64,000 bases of DNA from CAWELS01 sp964468205 (GCA_964468205.1 CAYXVG010000023.1:1-64000), one strand, 5' to 3'. Counted from the stretch's first letter, positions 34,747 through 47,476 are shown. The notes: generated from the letters alone by a model not told the origin. Numbers and translations: made by a program.

Positions 34747-36179
34747 GGCTTCTTTGTGGCTGTCTTGAGCTTCTCCGCAAGCAGTTTGTGCATCTGCGCA
34801 ACGGTCTCCTGCATGTGAGGCGCCTCGGAAAGGTTGACCAGTTCGCCGGGGTCCTCCCCGTGGTCGTACAACTCGACGCCGTGCTTTCCGCCGCCCCATT
34901 CCGTGTAGCGGTAGCGGGCGGTGCGGATGGTGTAGCCGCGGGTATCGGGCCACAGCGGCGGCCGGTGGACGCGGTCTCCGGAGTTCAGCGTTGTCAGGGC
35001 GGCTTGTTGGCCCGGCGCGTTAACGTCTTCCAACTGCGCCCGCAGGCTCCGCCCCTGGACATACGCGGGAGCTTGCAGCCCGGCGAGATCGGCTATCGTG
35101 CGGTAGAGATCGAGCGCCTCGGTCACGGCGGACGCGCCCTTGCCCGCCGTGCCGGCAAACCCCGGAGCATAGACGATCAGCGGAACTCGCGCGGAATACT
35201 CGAACAGGGTTGTCTTCTGCCACAACAGCCGCTCGCCCATGTGATAGCCGTGATCCGAGACGAAGATGATTACCGTGTTCCTCCACAACTCCAGCCGATC
35301 CACTTCATCGAGAATGCGCCCGAGTTGCGCGTCCATGAAGGTGATGGTGGCGTAGTAGGCCTGGATGGCCTGGCGTTTCTCGAGGTCGTCCATCTGGAGC
35401 TGCCACCTCCGGTCAAGCCACGCCGCCCGCGGCACGCCCACCAGCGCGTCCGGCGGTTCGGACGGCACGCGGATTTCGTTGATCGGGTACATGCGGAAGT
35501 ATTTCTTAGGAGCCACGTAGGGCGTATGCGGGCGGTAGAAACCCATGGCGATGAAGAAGGGTTCTTCGCGTTTTTCCTGGAGCAGCCGGATGCACTCGCT
35601 GGCTCCGATCGCGTCGGTCTGTTCGCTGTCGTCACCGTCGGCGGCAAGCCAGCTCAGCGTGCCGCCAAAGGCGCGCGGGTTTTCCCGGTCGATGGTGTAG
35701 ATCAGCGGTTCGTCGTCTACGTCGCGCCCACGCGGGTTCACCACTTCGTCCCACGACGCTGGGTCGTCCAGGCCGTCCTGGCCAATTTGACCTGGCACGC
35801 CGTAGTGATAGATTTTGCCGACGCGCGCCGTGTGGTAGCCGTTATTGCGGAACAGTTGGGGCAACGTTACCGTGTCGGGCACATTCTCGCGAAAGTGCGT
35901 GCTGTTGATCCGCACGCCGATCTGGTCCGGATACATCCCGGTCAGCATTGAAGCCCGGCTCGAGTTGCACTGAGGATACTGGCAATAAGCCTGGTCGAAG
36001 CGCACACCGCGCTCCGCCAACCGGTCGATGTTCGGGGTCTTTACCACCGGGTGGCCGTAGCAGCCGATGTAGTTGTTCAGGTCATCGGACATCACCAGCA
36101 GCACGTTCAGCCGTTCGGCAGCCAGGGAGACAGCAAACAGAGAAGAAAAAACGAGTAGCGAAAGAAGTGAACGCTTCAT
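34743..36179 (-). CDS. Exported type I sulfatase (iduronate-2-sulfatase-like)
   Basis: Arylsulfatase-fold enzyme cleaving sulfate esters, probably of polysaccharides. ATG 36179 begins a signal peptide (MKRSLLSLLVFSSLFAVSLA). RLNVLLVMSDDLNNYIGCYGHPVVKTPNIDRLA supplies the N-terminal Ca2+ Asp pair. The sulfatase signature reads QCNSSRASMLTGMYP; the Cys would be oxidised to formylglycine, but the usual Pro two residues later is Ser. IIFVSDHGYHMGERLLWQKTTLFEYSARVPLIVYAPG contains the second Asp/His metal-site pair and a Lys, as in iduronate-2-sulfatase relatives. It is 478 residues. The maturase at 5565-6794 is the probable activating enzyme. The stop overlaps the next gene's GTG start. Confidence 0.92.
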   Translation of the reverse strand: MKRSLLSLLVFSSLFAVSLAAERLNVLLVMSDDLNNYIGCYGHPVVKTPNIDRLAERGVRFDQAYCQYPQCNSSRASMLTGMYPDQIGVRINSTHFRENVPDTVTLPQLFRNNGYHTARVGKIYHYGVPGQIGQDGLDDPASWDEVVNPRGRDVDDEPLIYTIDRENPRAFGGTLSWLAADGDDSEQTDAIGASECIRLLQEKREEPFFIAMGFYRPHTPYVAPKKYFRMYPINEIRVPSEPPDALVGVPRAAWLDRRWQLQMDDLEKRQAIQAYYATITFMDAQLGRILDEVDRLELWRNTVIIFVSDHGYHMGERLLWQKTTLFEYSARVPLIVYAPGFAGTAGKGASAVTEALDLYRTIADLAGLQAPAYVQGRSLRAQLEDVNAPGQQAALTTLNSGDRVHRPPLWPDTRGYTIRTARYRYTEWGGGKHGVELYDHGEDPGELVNLSEAPHMQETVAQMHKLLAEKLKTATKKP

Positions 36180-36225
36180 CGCCCCAAGCTTATCAGAAGC
36201 GGTTTGGAGCGAATCGCGGCTGGCG

Positions 36226-37386
36226 CTACCGCCTCCGAAGCTTCCGCCGCGGTTCCAGGCCGTGCTGCTTCCACACCGCGCGGTAGTCCACCGCCGCATC
36301 GCTGATCCGGAGTCCGGCCACCTCGATCCTTGAGAGATCGCGAGTCCCGGCGCCCGATTCTTCGGCGAGTTGGAGCGTGCTGTCACAGTGCTCGAACGGA
36401 ATCTGGCCGCGGCCGGCCATTGGATCGAAGCCCATCAGAGCGGCTCCCACGGCGTCCGTTGAGACGGGGTTGTCACCGGCCACGAGCAGGCCGGGAGTGG
36501 TGGGCAATCCGCCGCCGCCCATCGTATACGCCTGGGCGACGACGCCGTCGATAATCGACAGATCCACGGGACGGGCGCTGACCAAGTCCGCGATGCAGCG
36601 CGGCACGCGGTACCCATCCTCGCGCGGCGAGGCCGGATCGAGTTCCGGGAGCGAACAAGCGGTGGGCTGGCGCAGCCCGCGGTGCAAAATCTCGCCCCGC
36701 CCGCCTTTCGGATTCTCGATGGGCTCCTTCTCCCCCGAGTGGTCGCCGTAGATGGTGCACGGCGTGATCCCGAAACAATTCTTGATGGCGAGCGTGATAC
36801 CCGTTGACTGGTGCTCCTTCATCTTGGCGATGGAGACAAAGGTGTCGCAGTCGACGTAGGAGTGATTGAGGTCGTAGGCCGGGAACAGCAGGCCGCCGCC
36901 CGGAACCTTCAGCCGGTGGTACCGCTTGCCGTAGCCGAGAGAGTTCGTATTCTCGAACTCCACCCGCTTCCCGGCGCTCTCAAATTGACGGGGATCCCAA
37001 CCCGCCTGCAGCATCACTTCCTCGAGCGGCTCGCTGGACTTCCAGGGACTCTCGAGAATCCGGAACCGGCGCGCCCCAGCCCGCTCCATCAGGGACATGG
37101 CCGCGCAGATCACGGTGGGATGTGTCCACACCTGCATCTCGAGCGGCCGGAAGCCGTTGCGGGTGGTGGCTGTGCCGGTCATGTTGACCTTGATCGCGAC
37201 CGTCTTCCCGCGGACCATCCGTGCGACGCCGATGGCATCGAACGACCGCCGCAAAGCCTCCTCGACCTCTCGCGGCTCATAGGTGCGGCACCGCTCCACG
37301 CTAACGGCCGGCCCCCGGACGCCGCCGCGCAAAACCGAGGCGCCCGCGGCCGCCCCGAATACCTCTCGACGAGTCAAACCAGTCAT
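36226..37386 (-). CDS. Tat-exported DUF362 protein
   Basis: DUF362 proteins are of unknown function and sometimes carry ferredoxin domains; none is present here. The start at ATG 37386 gives MTGLTRREVFGAAAGASVLRGG, a Tat-type signal. The family pattern is clear: TVAIKVNMTG (about 70), FVSIAKMKEHQSTGITLAIKNCFGITP, LVSARPVDLSIIDGVVAQ and NPVSTDAVGAALMGFDP. It is 386 residues. It lies downstream of msrP on the same strand, 83 bp away, and upstream of the sulfatase gene by 46 bp. The export signal suggests a periplasmic metal- or redox-related role, but this is inference. Confidence 0.85.
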   Translation of the reverse strand: MTGLTRREVFGAAAGASVLRGGVRGPAVSVERCRTYEPREVEEALRRSFDAIGVARMVRGKTVAIKVNMTGTATTRNGFRPLEMQVWTHPTVICAAMSLMERAGARRFRILESPWKSSEPLEEVMLQAGWDPRQFESAGKRVEFENTNSLGYGKRYHRLKVPGGGLLFPAYDLNHSYVDCDTFVSIAKMKEHQSTGITLAIKNCFGITPCTIYGDHSGEKEPIENPKGGRGEILHRGLRQPTACSLPELDPASPREDGYRVPRCIADLVSARPVDLSIIDGVVAQAYTMGGGGLPTTPGLLVAGDNPVSTDAVGAALMGFDPMAGRGQIPFEHCDSTLQLAEESGAGTRDLSRIEVAGLRISDAAVDYRAVWKQHGLEPRRKLRRR

Positions 37387-37469
37387 CCTGACTTCACGAT
37401 ACATCAACCTGCCGGGATTTGTACCTGTCCAGAACCCCGCCCCGGCCCGCCCTCCGGTCCAGCGACGGC

Positions 37470-38378
37470 TCAGTATTCTTTTCCGGAATACATCGCGGCC
37501 ACCCATTCTTCGTAGCCGTTGTAGAGCAGCGTCGGCCGGCGGTCCATGTTGGGGATCACGCGCTCGGTGGCCTGGCTCCAGCGAGGGTGAGGCTTTTTCG
37601 GGTTCACATTGGCGAAGAAGCCATACTCCTTGGGCTGAAAATCGTTCCAGAAGGTGTCCGGCCGCCGGGCGACGAACTCAATCTTCACAATCGACTTGAT
37701 GCTTTTGAACCCGTACTTCCACGGCACGATCAGCCGCACGGGCGCCCCGTTCTGCGCGGGCAGCGGTTTGCCGTAGACTCCGGTGACGAGCAGGGTCAAT
37801 TCGTTCAGCGCCTCGTCCATCCGCAGTCCCTCGTAGTAAGGCCAGGTATACCACGGCGCCATCTTCATGCCGGGCATCTGGTCCGGCCGGTTCGCCGTTT
37901 CGAATCGCAGATATCTTGCATTCGATTCCGGCTCCACCATGTTGAGGAACTCGGAGAGTGGAAAGCCGGTCCAGGGAACGGCCATGGACCACGCCTCGAC
38001 GCAGCGGAAACGGTAAAGCCGCTCTTCGAGCTGCACCTTCTTGAGCAACTCGTCGAGGTCGTATGTGCCCGGCTTCCGGACGAGCCCTTTCACTTCGATG
38101 GACCACGGCTTCGTCACGAACTTGCCCGTGTTATCCTTCACCGCCTGCTTGTCGGTGGGGTGGAACTCGTAGTAGTTGTTGAAACCCGTCGCCGCCCATT
38201 CGGGAGTCACGGGACGGTCGAGCGTGAACGCTTCATTGCGCTGGACGGCGGCTTCGAGAAGTCCGGACATCCCCAGAAATCCGGCCGCTTCGAGAATCTG
38301 CCGCCGGTTGAGATAGGCGCTTTCCGGAGTCGCCTCGCGCTCCGGAATCTCCCAGCCCCTTGGAATCTTGATCCGCAT
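37470..38378 (-). CDS. msrP: Protein-methionine-sulfoxide reductase, molybdopterin subunit
   Basis: Periplasmic molybdopterin enzyme (formerly YedY) that repairs oxidised methionine in envelope proteins, normally with the haem membrane protein MsrQ. GGAGG lies 6 nt before the ATG. The N-terminus holds a Tat motif, LNRRQILEAAGFLGMSGLLEAA. The sulfite-oxidase-type fold has WSIEVKGLVRKPGTYDLDELL, YRFRCVEAWSMAVPWTGFPLSEFL (the Cys is the Mo ligand), MAPWYTWPYYEGLRMDEA and PVRLIVPWKYGFKSIKSIVKI. It is 302 residues, near the usual length. No msrQ is adjacent. Its first 146 bp overlap the 3' end of alkC in another frame. Confidence 0.95.
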   Translation of the reverse strand: MRIKIPRGWEIPEREATPESAYLNRRQILEAAGFLGMSGLLEAAVQRNEAFTLDRPVTPEWAATGFNNYYEFHPTDKQAVKDNTGKFVTKPWSIEVKGLVRKPGTYDLDELLKKVQLEERLYRFRCVEAWSMAVPWTGFPLSEFLNMVEPESNARYLRFETANRPDQMPGMKMAPWYTWPYYEGLRMDEALNELTLLVTGVYGKPLPAQNGAPVRLIVPWKYGFKSIKSIVKIEFVARRPDTFWNDFQPKEYGFFANVNPKKPHPRWSQATERVIPNMDRRPTLLYNGYEEWVAAMYSGKEY

Positions 38379-39474
38379 TCGATGCCTCCAGTTCGAATTC
38401 GCGCCTGGCGAGAAGTAGTCCGTTTACCTGTACTTCGGCAACGTGCCCGCCGGGGTAATGCTTCCGGATCGAAACATCCTGAAATGACTGACCCTTTTTT
38501 AGATTCAGCCGGCCGCCGGCGGGAATCATCTTCTCGGTCCATTTGAAGACCTTGGGGCTCAGCTTCCCGTTCGCCTTCCGGTAATGGATGACGTAGTCCA
38601 GCAGCACTTTTTGCTCCCGCTTCGAGGTGGATTCGAGCGCGAGCTCGATCGTCGCGGTCCCGCCGATCCGGAGGCGGGCCGGCTCTACCATGAGCTTCGC
38701 CCGGAGTTCCGGCGCGTGGTAGCCGAACAGTTCCATCACCGCCGGATCGCCTTTCTTGATCAGCGTGCGCAGGGCATGGCGGACGGCTTTCTCCCGCGCC
38801 GGCGACGGCTTCCTCAACCAGCCGCGCGCGATTTCGAGCGCCACCTCCGGATGGTCCTTCGAAATATCGTTTAGGTGATTCGCGACGCTTCGCCTCACGG
38901 ATTCGGCGGGATCGTCGACCAGGCGGTCCAGGATGAACCGGGTTTCGAGCGGATTCTCGATGAACTGTTGCAGACGCATGCCCCACGGCAGCCGTGGCCG
39001 CGTCCCCTCGCTGCAGAGGCGCCTCACCTGTGGACTCGAGTCCTTTACCCAACGCTTTACGGCCAGCATCGTCTTCGCGGGGTGCTGCAGCAGATACGGG
39101 CGGATGGCAAATTCGCAACTAAAACGTTGGGTCAGCTCATGGATGGCCGCCATCGAGACGCCTGGCCAATCGAGGCCGTAGTCTTCGACGAATTGGCAGA
39201 GAACCCAATATTCGATCCCGGCGCCACCCGCCTCGGGATCGGCCGGCGCGGGGCCGAGCCCGTTAAGGATGCGCGCCAGCGCCGCTTCGTAATCTTCATC
39301 GAGAGAACCGCGCAGAGCCGCGGCAAGATGCTTGACCCGGGCTTTGAGCTCCTGGTCATCGAGCCCCGCTGCCGCCTCGGCGGCCCACGAAGCCGGCAGC
39401 CCAGTCATCTCCGCCAGTTTCTCCGCTACCTCGCGGTTTATCAAGTTCTTAAATGCTTTGCCAGACTCGGCCAT
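38233..39474 (-). CDS. alkC: AlkC-type 3-methyladenine DNA glycosylase with run-on tail
   Basis: HEAT-like-repeat DNA glycosylase with a C-terminal Ig-like DNA-binding domain, as in characterised AlkC. VMAAIHELTQRFSCEFAIRP-like helices are followed by the AlkC hallmark VRRLCSEGTRPRLPWG (about 150-165), then RRSVANHLNDISKDHPEVAL. The Ig-like domain runs from about 260 to 362 (TIELALESTSKREQKVLLDYVIHYRK ... GGHVAEVQVNGLLLARREFEL). The expected protein would end near residue 362; instead 51 further residues of Ser/Arg/Asp-rich sequence follow, translated out of frame through the start of msrP. This suggests loss of the original stop codon. It probably forms an operon with msrP. Confidence 0.85.
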   Translation of the reverse strand: MAESGKAFKNLINREVAEKLAEMTGLPASWAAEAAAGLDDQELKARVKHLAAALRGSLDEDYEAALARILNGLGPAPADPEAGGAGIEYWVLCQFVEDYGLDWPGVSMAAIHELTQRFSCEFAIRPYLLQHPAKTMLAVKRWVKDSSPQVRRLCSEGTRPRLPWGMRLQQFIENPLETRFILDRLVDDPAESVRRSVANHLNDISKDHPEVALEIARGWLRKPSPAREKAVRHALRTLIKKGDPAVMELFGYHAPELRAKLMVEPARLRIGGTATIELALESTSKREQKVLLDYVIHYRKANGKLSPKVFKWTEKMIPAGGRLNLKKGQSFQDVSIRKHYPGGHVAEVQVNGLLLARREFELEASNADQDSKGLGDSGARGDSGKRLSQPAADSRSGRISGDVRTSRSRRPAQ

Positions 39475-39799
39475 TTCTCCATCATGATAAGCGACTGGAA
39501 CAGGCAGCGGGCCGTGTTGACCATTGGCCGATGGGGGCAGAAGCCCCTGCGCGGTCCGGATGGTCCACCCCGTTAAATCTCTTCATCGCAACGGTTTGGG
39601 TGAAATAACCCACTTCGGCGGGATTCCGAACAATCCGCCATCTTTCCATTCCATTGCTAAAAGGCGCCATTCAGTGTTTTGACTTTGTCCCGGCCTGGAA
39701 TTGTGCGGCAAACTGCTTACGAACCTGGGTTTAACGAAACTGTACCGAATGGTACGATTCAGTAGTCAATGACAAGAGCTTAACTCTGGGAGGGATGCT
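39475..39799 (+). promoter_or_regulatory. Leader of the first activase module with palindromic operator candidate
   Basis: 325-bp gene-free region. GTACC-GAAT-GGTAC at 39742-39755 is a perfect 5-bp-arm palindrome. It overlaps a possible -10 (TACGAT, 39753-39758) whose -35 would be TTTAAC at 39730-39735 with a 17-bp spacer. This layout fits repression of the operon beginning at 39800, 41 bp downstream. A TTGACT at 39679 lacks a matching -10. GGGAGGGATGCT provides the ribosome-binding site before ATG 39800. Confidence 0.35.
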
Positions 39800-41587
39800 A
39801 TGAGTACGCAGGCAGTGAAGCCGGAATCGTCCGCGAATCTAGTCCAAATCGGCTCCGTCGAGGAGATCATTCAAAAGAAACTGGCCGCCGAGCGCGCGCG
39901 GCTGGAAGGCGAAGCAGGTGTCGCGAAAGAGCAGAGGCAACACTTTCAGCGGCCCGTCGAGCGTCCCTTCACAAAGGACGAGCGCGGGCACACCACCCTG
40001 CTATTCGGGGGGCTCACCTGGAAGCACGAGAAGCTGGTCCACGGAGCCCTGGAAGGGTTGGGATATTTGGCCGAAGCCGTGCCGACGCCGGATGTTGCCG
40101 CCTTCCAGCTCGGCAAGGAGTACGGCAACAACGGGCAGTGCAACCCGACCTACTTCACGGTCGGGAACCTGGTGCAATACCTGCAATCACTCGAGGAGCA
40201 GGGGCTGAGCAAGGAGGAGATCATCGACCGCTATGTCTTCTTCACCGCCGGCGCGTGCGGGCCTTGCCGCTTCGGCATGTACGAAGCCGAGTACCGTTTG
40301 GCGCTGCGGAACTCCGGCTTCGACGGATTCCGGGTGCTGCTGTTCCAGCAATCCGGCGGGCTGAGCCAGTCCGACGCCGAGCAGGGGCTCGAAATGAACC
40401 TCGATTTTTTCCTCGGCATTCTGAACGCCCTGAACTGTGGCGACGTGCTGAATGAGTGCGCCTATGCCATCCGGCCTTTTGAGGTGCGGGAAGGCCAGAC
40501 TAACGAGACCTTGGAGCGTGTGATGGATTACATGCACGAGGTTTTCTTGCGGAAGCAGCCCTGGATGGTTGGCGAGAAGCTCGGCGGATTCCTGGGCAAT
40601 TTCAAGGACACCGCGGCGTACATCGGCAAGTTCGTCAACCAGATTGGCGGCGACGATTTCACCGGTTCGCTCGAGCGCTGCCGCGACCTGTACAACGAGG
40701 TCGAGGTCGACCGCCTGCGCGTGAAGCCAGTGGTGAAGATTACCGGGGAGTTCTGGGCTCAAACCACCGAAGGCGACGGTAACTTCAACATGTTCGCGTT
40801 CCTCGAACGGGAAGGCGCGCAGGTGCTCGTCGAGCCGATCGGCACATGGATCACCTACATGATCCACCAGGTGGTACAGAAGTGCCGGGATCACAAAGGC
40901 CTCGAAGAGGGCGCCACGCTGCCGCCGCTGTGGCGGCTGGACAAGCGCGCCAAGGTGGAATGGAACTACCGGAACAAGGTGGCGAAGCTGAAGTTGGCCG
41001 AGGCGATCTTCCGGCGCGAGTACCACCGGCTTGTCGACGCCATGGGCGGGCTGGCGCATAAGTTGGCCGATCAGTACGAGATGCAGCGCCTCGGACATCC
41101 CTACTACAACTCCCGCGGCGGCGGCGGGGAAGGCCACCTCGAAGTTGCCAAGAATATCTACTACTCGAACAAGGGGCTGGCACACATGGTGCTCAGCGTG
41201 AAGCCGTTCGGGTGCATGCCGTCCACGCAATCCGACGGCGCGCAAGCCGCCGTGGTGGCCGCGCACAAGGAGATTATCTACTTGCCCATCGAGACTTCCG
41301 GAGAAGGTGAGATCAATGCCCACAGCCGCGTCCAGATGGCCCTCGGCGAGGCCAAGAACAAGGCCAAGCTCGAGTTCGCGGAGGCGCTGGAGGCCACCGG
41401 GCTGAGCGTCGAGCAGTGCTACGAGTATGTTGACGCCCACCCCGAACTGAAACGGCCGATGTACGTTGTGCCGCACAAGGAGGGCGTCGCCGGCACGGCC
41501 GCGAACTTTGTCTATCACATCGCCGAGCGGATGAAGCGCGAGAACTGCCTGCCAGCCGAGCCAGTCCTGGCCGGTGCGGCCGTATAG
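39800..41587 (+). CDS. HgdB/2-hydroxyacyl-CoA dehydratase D-component-like protein (module 1)
   Basis: Cysteine-containing protein related to the C-terminal part of large CoA-dehydratase-activase-type proteins (PF06050-like). It probably binds an Fe-S cluster and receives electrons from the activase encoded next. Candidate ligands: Cys114 in NGQCNPTYFTVGNLVQYL, Cys153/Cys156 in FTAGACGPCRFGMYEAEYR and Cys472 in KPFGCMPST. The GPCRFG, QCNP and PFxCM motifs recur in the module-2 partner at 47477-48793. The N-terminal 50 residues are charged and helical. It is 595 residues, against about 440 for the module-2 protein. The downstream activase gene starts 31 bp after its stop. No CoA-transferase, acyl-CoA dehydrogenase or electron-transfer flavoprotein gene is near, so the substrate is open. 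Confidence 0.75.
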   Translation: MSTQAVKPESSANLVQIGSVEEIIQKKLAAERARLEGEAGVAKEQRQHFQRPVERPFTKDERGHTTLLFGGLTWKHEKLVHGALEGLGYLAEAVPTPDVAAFQLGKEYGNNGQCNPTYFTVGNLVQYLQSLEEQGLSKEEIIDRYVFFTAGACGPCRFGMYEAEYRLALRNSGFDGFRVLLFQQSGGLSQSDAEQGLEMNLDFFLGILNALNCGDVLNECAYAIRPFEVREGQTNETLERVMDYMHEVFLRKQPWMVGEKLGGFLGNFKDTAAYIGKFVNQIGGDDFTGSLERCRDLYNEVEVDRLRVKPVVKITGEFWAQTTEGDGNFNMFAFLEREGAQVLVEPIGTWITYMIHQVVQKCRDHKGLEEGATLPPLWRLDKRAKVEWNYRNKVAKLKLAEAIFRREYHRLVDAMGGLAHKLADQYEMQRLGHPYYNSRGGGGEGHLEVAKNIYYSNKGLAHMVLSVKPFGCMPSTQSDGAQAAVVAAHKEIIYLPIETSGEGEINAHSRVQMALGEAKNKAKLEFAEALEATGLSVEQCYEYVDAHPELKRPMYVVPHKEGVAGTAANFVYHIAERMKRENCLPAEPVLAGAAV

Positions 41588-41618
41588 CAGGACAGCACGC
41601 CAACACCCGGAGGATTTG

Positions 41619-45206
<3,588 letters not shown>

Positions 45207-45212
45207 GGGCGA

Positions 45213-45587
45213 TCAGTCCCTCTTCGCCACCAGCTTCAGTCTCTCGCCGGTGTCCTCGAATGACACAACGAGCCGCATCTCGCCGCCGCTCACCGTGCCG
45301 TCGAACGTCATGAGAACCTTGCGCGCCATGTACTGGTTCTTGGCCGAGAAGCGGATCTGGCCGCCGTCGATCTTTCCGTCTTGAACCTTGCCTTCGGAGC
45401 GGAAGCCAACTACAGTGCCGGTCACCGCGCCGTCGGGTTTCTGCACCAGCTCGAACGAATAGGGATGGTCACCGCCTTGGCGGTTGGGGAGTTGCGTCCG
45501 CCACGTGCCCGTGACATCGGCGGCAAACAGGCAGAAAGCGTTTGCCACGAAGGAAAGAACGAGTCCGAAGAGCCATCGGTATTGCAT
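45213..45587 (-). CDS. Small exported beta-barrel-like protein, 124 residues
   Basis: Signal peptide about 1-23 (MQYRWLFGLVLSFVANAFCLFAA). The mature part has a repeated pattern of short strands: DVTGTWRTQL, YSFELVQKPDGAVTGTVVG, GKVQDGKIDGGQIRFSA and TFDGTVSGGEMRLVV. Such 'GTW ... G.V.GTV' proteins are common in Acidobacteriota and Planctomycetes and resemble small lipocalin-like barrels. Its stop lies 6 bp from that of the convergent activase gene. No function is known. Confidence 0.75.
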   Translation of the reverse strand: MQYRWLFGLVLSFVANAFCLFAADVTGTWRTQLPNRQGGDHPYSFELVQKPDGAVTGTVVGFRSEGKVQDGKIDGGQIRFSAKNQYMARKVLMTFDGTVSGGEMRLVVSFEDTGERLKLVAKRD

Positions 45588-45678
45588 GCGATTTCACCTC
45601 CGCCCCCTTGGTCGTCACGATTTTACCGCAGCCGGACGCTTGGCCGGATAGAGCCGGAGCCGGCTGCTGCGCGTGGGC

Positions 45679-45684
45679 TATAAT
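45679..45684 (+). promoter_or_regulatory. Candidate -10 box for the polytopic membrane protein gene
   Basis: TATAAT preceded by GGGC, 59 bp before the ATG at 45744. A matching -35 is not seen at normal spacing. The region is divergent from the small exported protein gene starting at 45587. Confidence 0.35.
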
Positions 45685-45743
45685 ACGCTTCGTCACTCAC
45701 TCACCGTGTTGACCCGGCGTCTTTGTTCGCCGAAGCCTCGCTC

Positions 45744-47465
45744 ATGAAGAGACGTCCCCGGAACAAACAAGCCGCGGCCAGAGTGCCAACCTCCGAATCA
45801 TCCGGCCCGGCGGCATACCCGCCAACCTGGGCCGTTTTTCTCGTGATTGCCGGCGTCCTCTGGATCTCCCGGTACTGGCGTATCGCCGATTTCGGCCTCT
45901 ATGAAGACGACATCGTGCGCATTCCCGCCGCCATGGAAGGCGGGCTGGGGAGCTTGCTCGATCAACTCCGCGGCCAGTTCCTTTTGCAGGGCCAAGGGCG
46001 GCCGTTCCACGACGGATTCATCCTTGCCTTCAGCTTCCTGGCCGGCCGGCTGGGTGGCCTCACCACGCTATACCTATTCGGATACTGCATCGTCGCGTTG
46101 AAAGGCTGCCTGTTCTATCTTCTACTGCGCCGCATCGACCTCGGACCATTGTTCGCGGCGCTCGGCGCGCTCCTCTGGATCCTTTACCCGGTGGACACGG
46201 TTTCCCAGCTCTACCTCACGCTCTCGTTGAGCGGGCAGATCTCGCTGACTTTCTTCCTGCTGGCCTCGCTCGCGTACCTGCACGGGCAGCGCTTGCTGGC
46301 CTACCCGTTGATTGCCCTGACGCTTTTCTGCTACGAAACGGTGTATCCGGTTTTCTTCGTGATTCCACTGCTCTCCGCCGCCTGGGACCGCCGGCTCGTC
46401 AGGAGGCTGGCTGTCCACGGCGGCATACTCGCCGGTATGGCCGCCGCCGCCGCACTCCTGCGCTCGGCGGCAGGAGCCACCGTTGTGGAGACTCCTCCGC
46501 TCGCGCATCTTCTCACCTGGCCGTTCCGGCAGATGGCAGTTGGAGTCTACACCGCTGTCACCACGCTGGTGGCCCGTCCACTGCAACAGCTATTCGACGC
46601 TCCCGCCGCGCACTGGATATTCCTTGCTCCTCTCGGCATCGCGCTGCTCGTTGCCATCAGTTCCTTGGAAGGCGTGGCTGGCCCGGCGCGGCAGCTTCTC
46701 CGGAAGCACGGGCGCATCGCTATCGTGGGTCTCGTCATGCTGGCGTTCTCCTATGTGCTCGCCTTCACCGCGGATGCCGAATCGAAGCACGGCCGGGGCA
46801 CGCGGGCGCATATGCCCGGCGTCGCTGGCGCCGCCCTGCTCGCCGGCAGCGTTCTCTCCGCTCTGGCGCTCATCGCGCGCGCCCGCGGAGGGAGGCTCGC
46901 GGCCGAAGCGGCCATGGCCGTTCTCTTCACCGGCATGGCCGGTTACGGACTCAAGATTCAGGACGACTATGCCGTCAACTGGTCTCGCCAGCGGGCCTTC
47001 TGGACGGACGCCCTGCGGCTCTGCCCGGACGCCTCCGAGGGAGTCACGCTCCTTCTGGACCGCCGTGGTATTAAGGAAACCGCAGAGATCGAGGTCATGG
47101 GCTGGGCGATCATGCACTACCTGCCGCTGATGTACAAAATGCCGGAGGATTGGCGGCTCCCGCCCGTGATGAGCTACCTGCGGGAAGACTGGCGCCAAGG
47201 CGTCGGCCGCGGCCGCTCCGTCCAGAGTTACGTCAACTGGGCCGGTCACGAAGCGCGGTTCCGCCAATACCACGACGCTGAATTCATCATTCTCGACGTT
47301 GTCGATGGCGAACTCCGCCGCCACTCCCAACCTTTTTCGGTGGGGGACCACATTGTGAATCCGAAACCTGTTAGCGAGCCAGTAATTCCCCGTCTCCCGG
47401 CTCGCCTCCTCCACTCGCTGCTTGCGCTCCCCCCGGACGAAGAGCCGGTGGACTACACGGAGTAG
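45744..47465 (+). CDS. Polytopic membrane protein, GT-C/PMT-like
   Basis: About ten hydrophobic segments between residues 30 and 400. WRIADFGLYEDDIVRIPAAMEGG, just after the first membrane segment, resembles the acidic first loop (Asp-Asp/Glu) of GT-C glycosyltransferases that use lipid-linked sugars, such as the PMT/ArnT group. A soluble C-terminal part (about 410-573; WGRQ-type RQRAFWTDALRLCPDASEGVTLLLDRRG) follows. ATG 45744 is preferred; an in-frame TTG at 45723 would add seven residues. It lies between the two activase modules, is convergent with module 2 (11 bp between stops), and shows no obvious link to them. The glycosyltransferase assignment is tentative. Confidence 0.65.
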   Translation: MKRRPRNKQAAARVPTSESSGPAAYPPTWAVFLVIAGVLWISRYWRIADFGLYEDDIVRIPAAMEGGLGSLLDQLRGQFLLQGQGRPFHDGFILAFSFLAGRLGGLTTLYLFGYCIVALKGCLFYLLLRRIDLGPLFAALGALLWILYPVDTVSQLYLTLSLSGQISLTFFLLASLAYLHGQRLLAYPLIALTLFCYETVYPVFFVIPLLSAAWDRRLVRRLAVHGGILAGMAAAAALLRSAAGATVVETPPLAHLLTWPFRQMAVGVYTAVTTLVARPLQQLFDAPAAHWIFLAPLGIALLVAISSLEGVAGPARQLLRKHGRIAIVGLVMLAFSYVLAFTADAESKHGRGTRAHMPGVAGAALLAGSVLSALALIARARGGRLAAEAAMAVLFTGMAGYGLKIQDDYAVNWSRQRAFWTDALRLCPDASEGVTLLLDRRGIKETAEIEVMGWAIMHYLPLMYKMPEDWRLPPVMSYLREDWRQGVGRGRSVQSYVNWAGHEARFRQYHDAEFIILDVVDGELRRHSQPFSVGDHIVNPKPVSEPVIPRLPARLLHSLLALPPDEEPVDYTE

Positions 47466-47476
47466 TCGCCTGCCGC

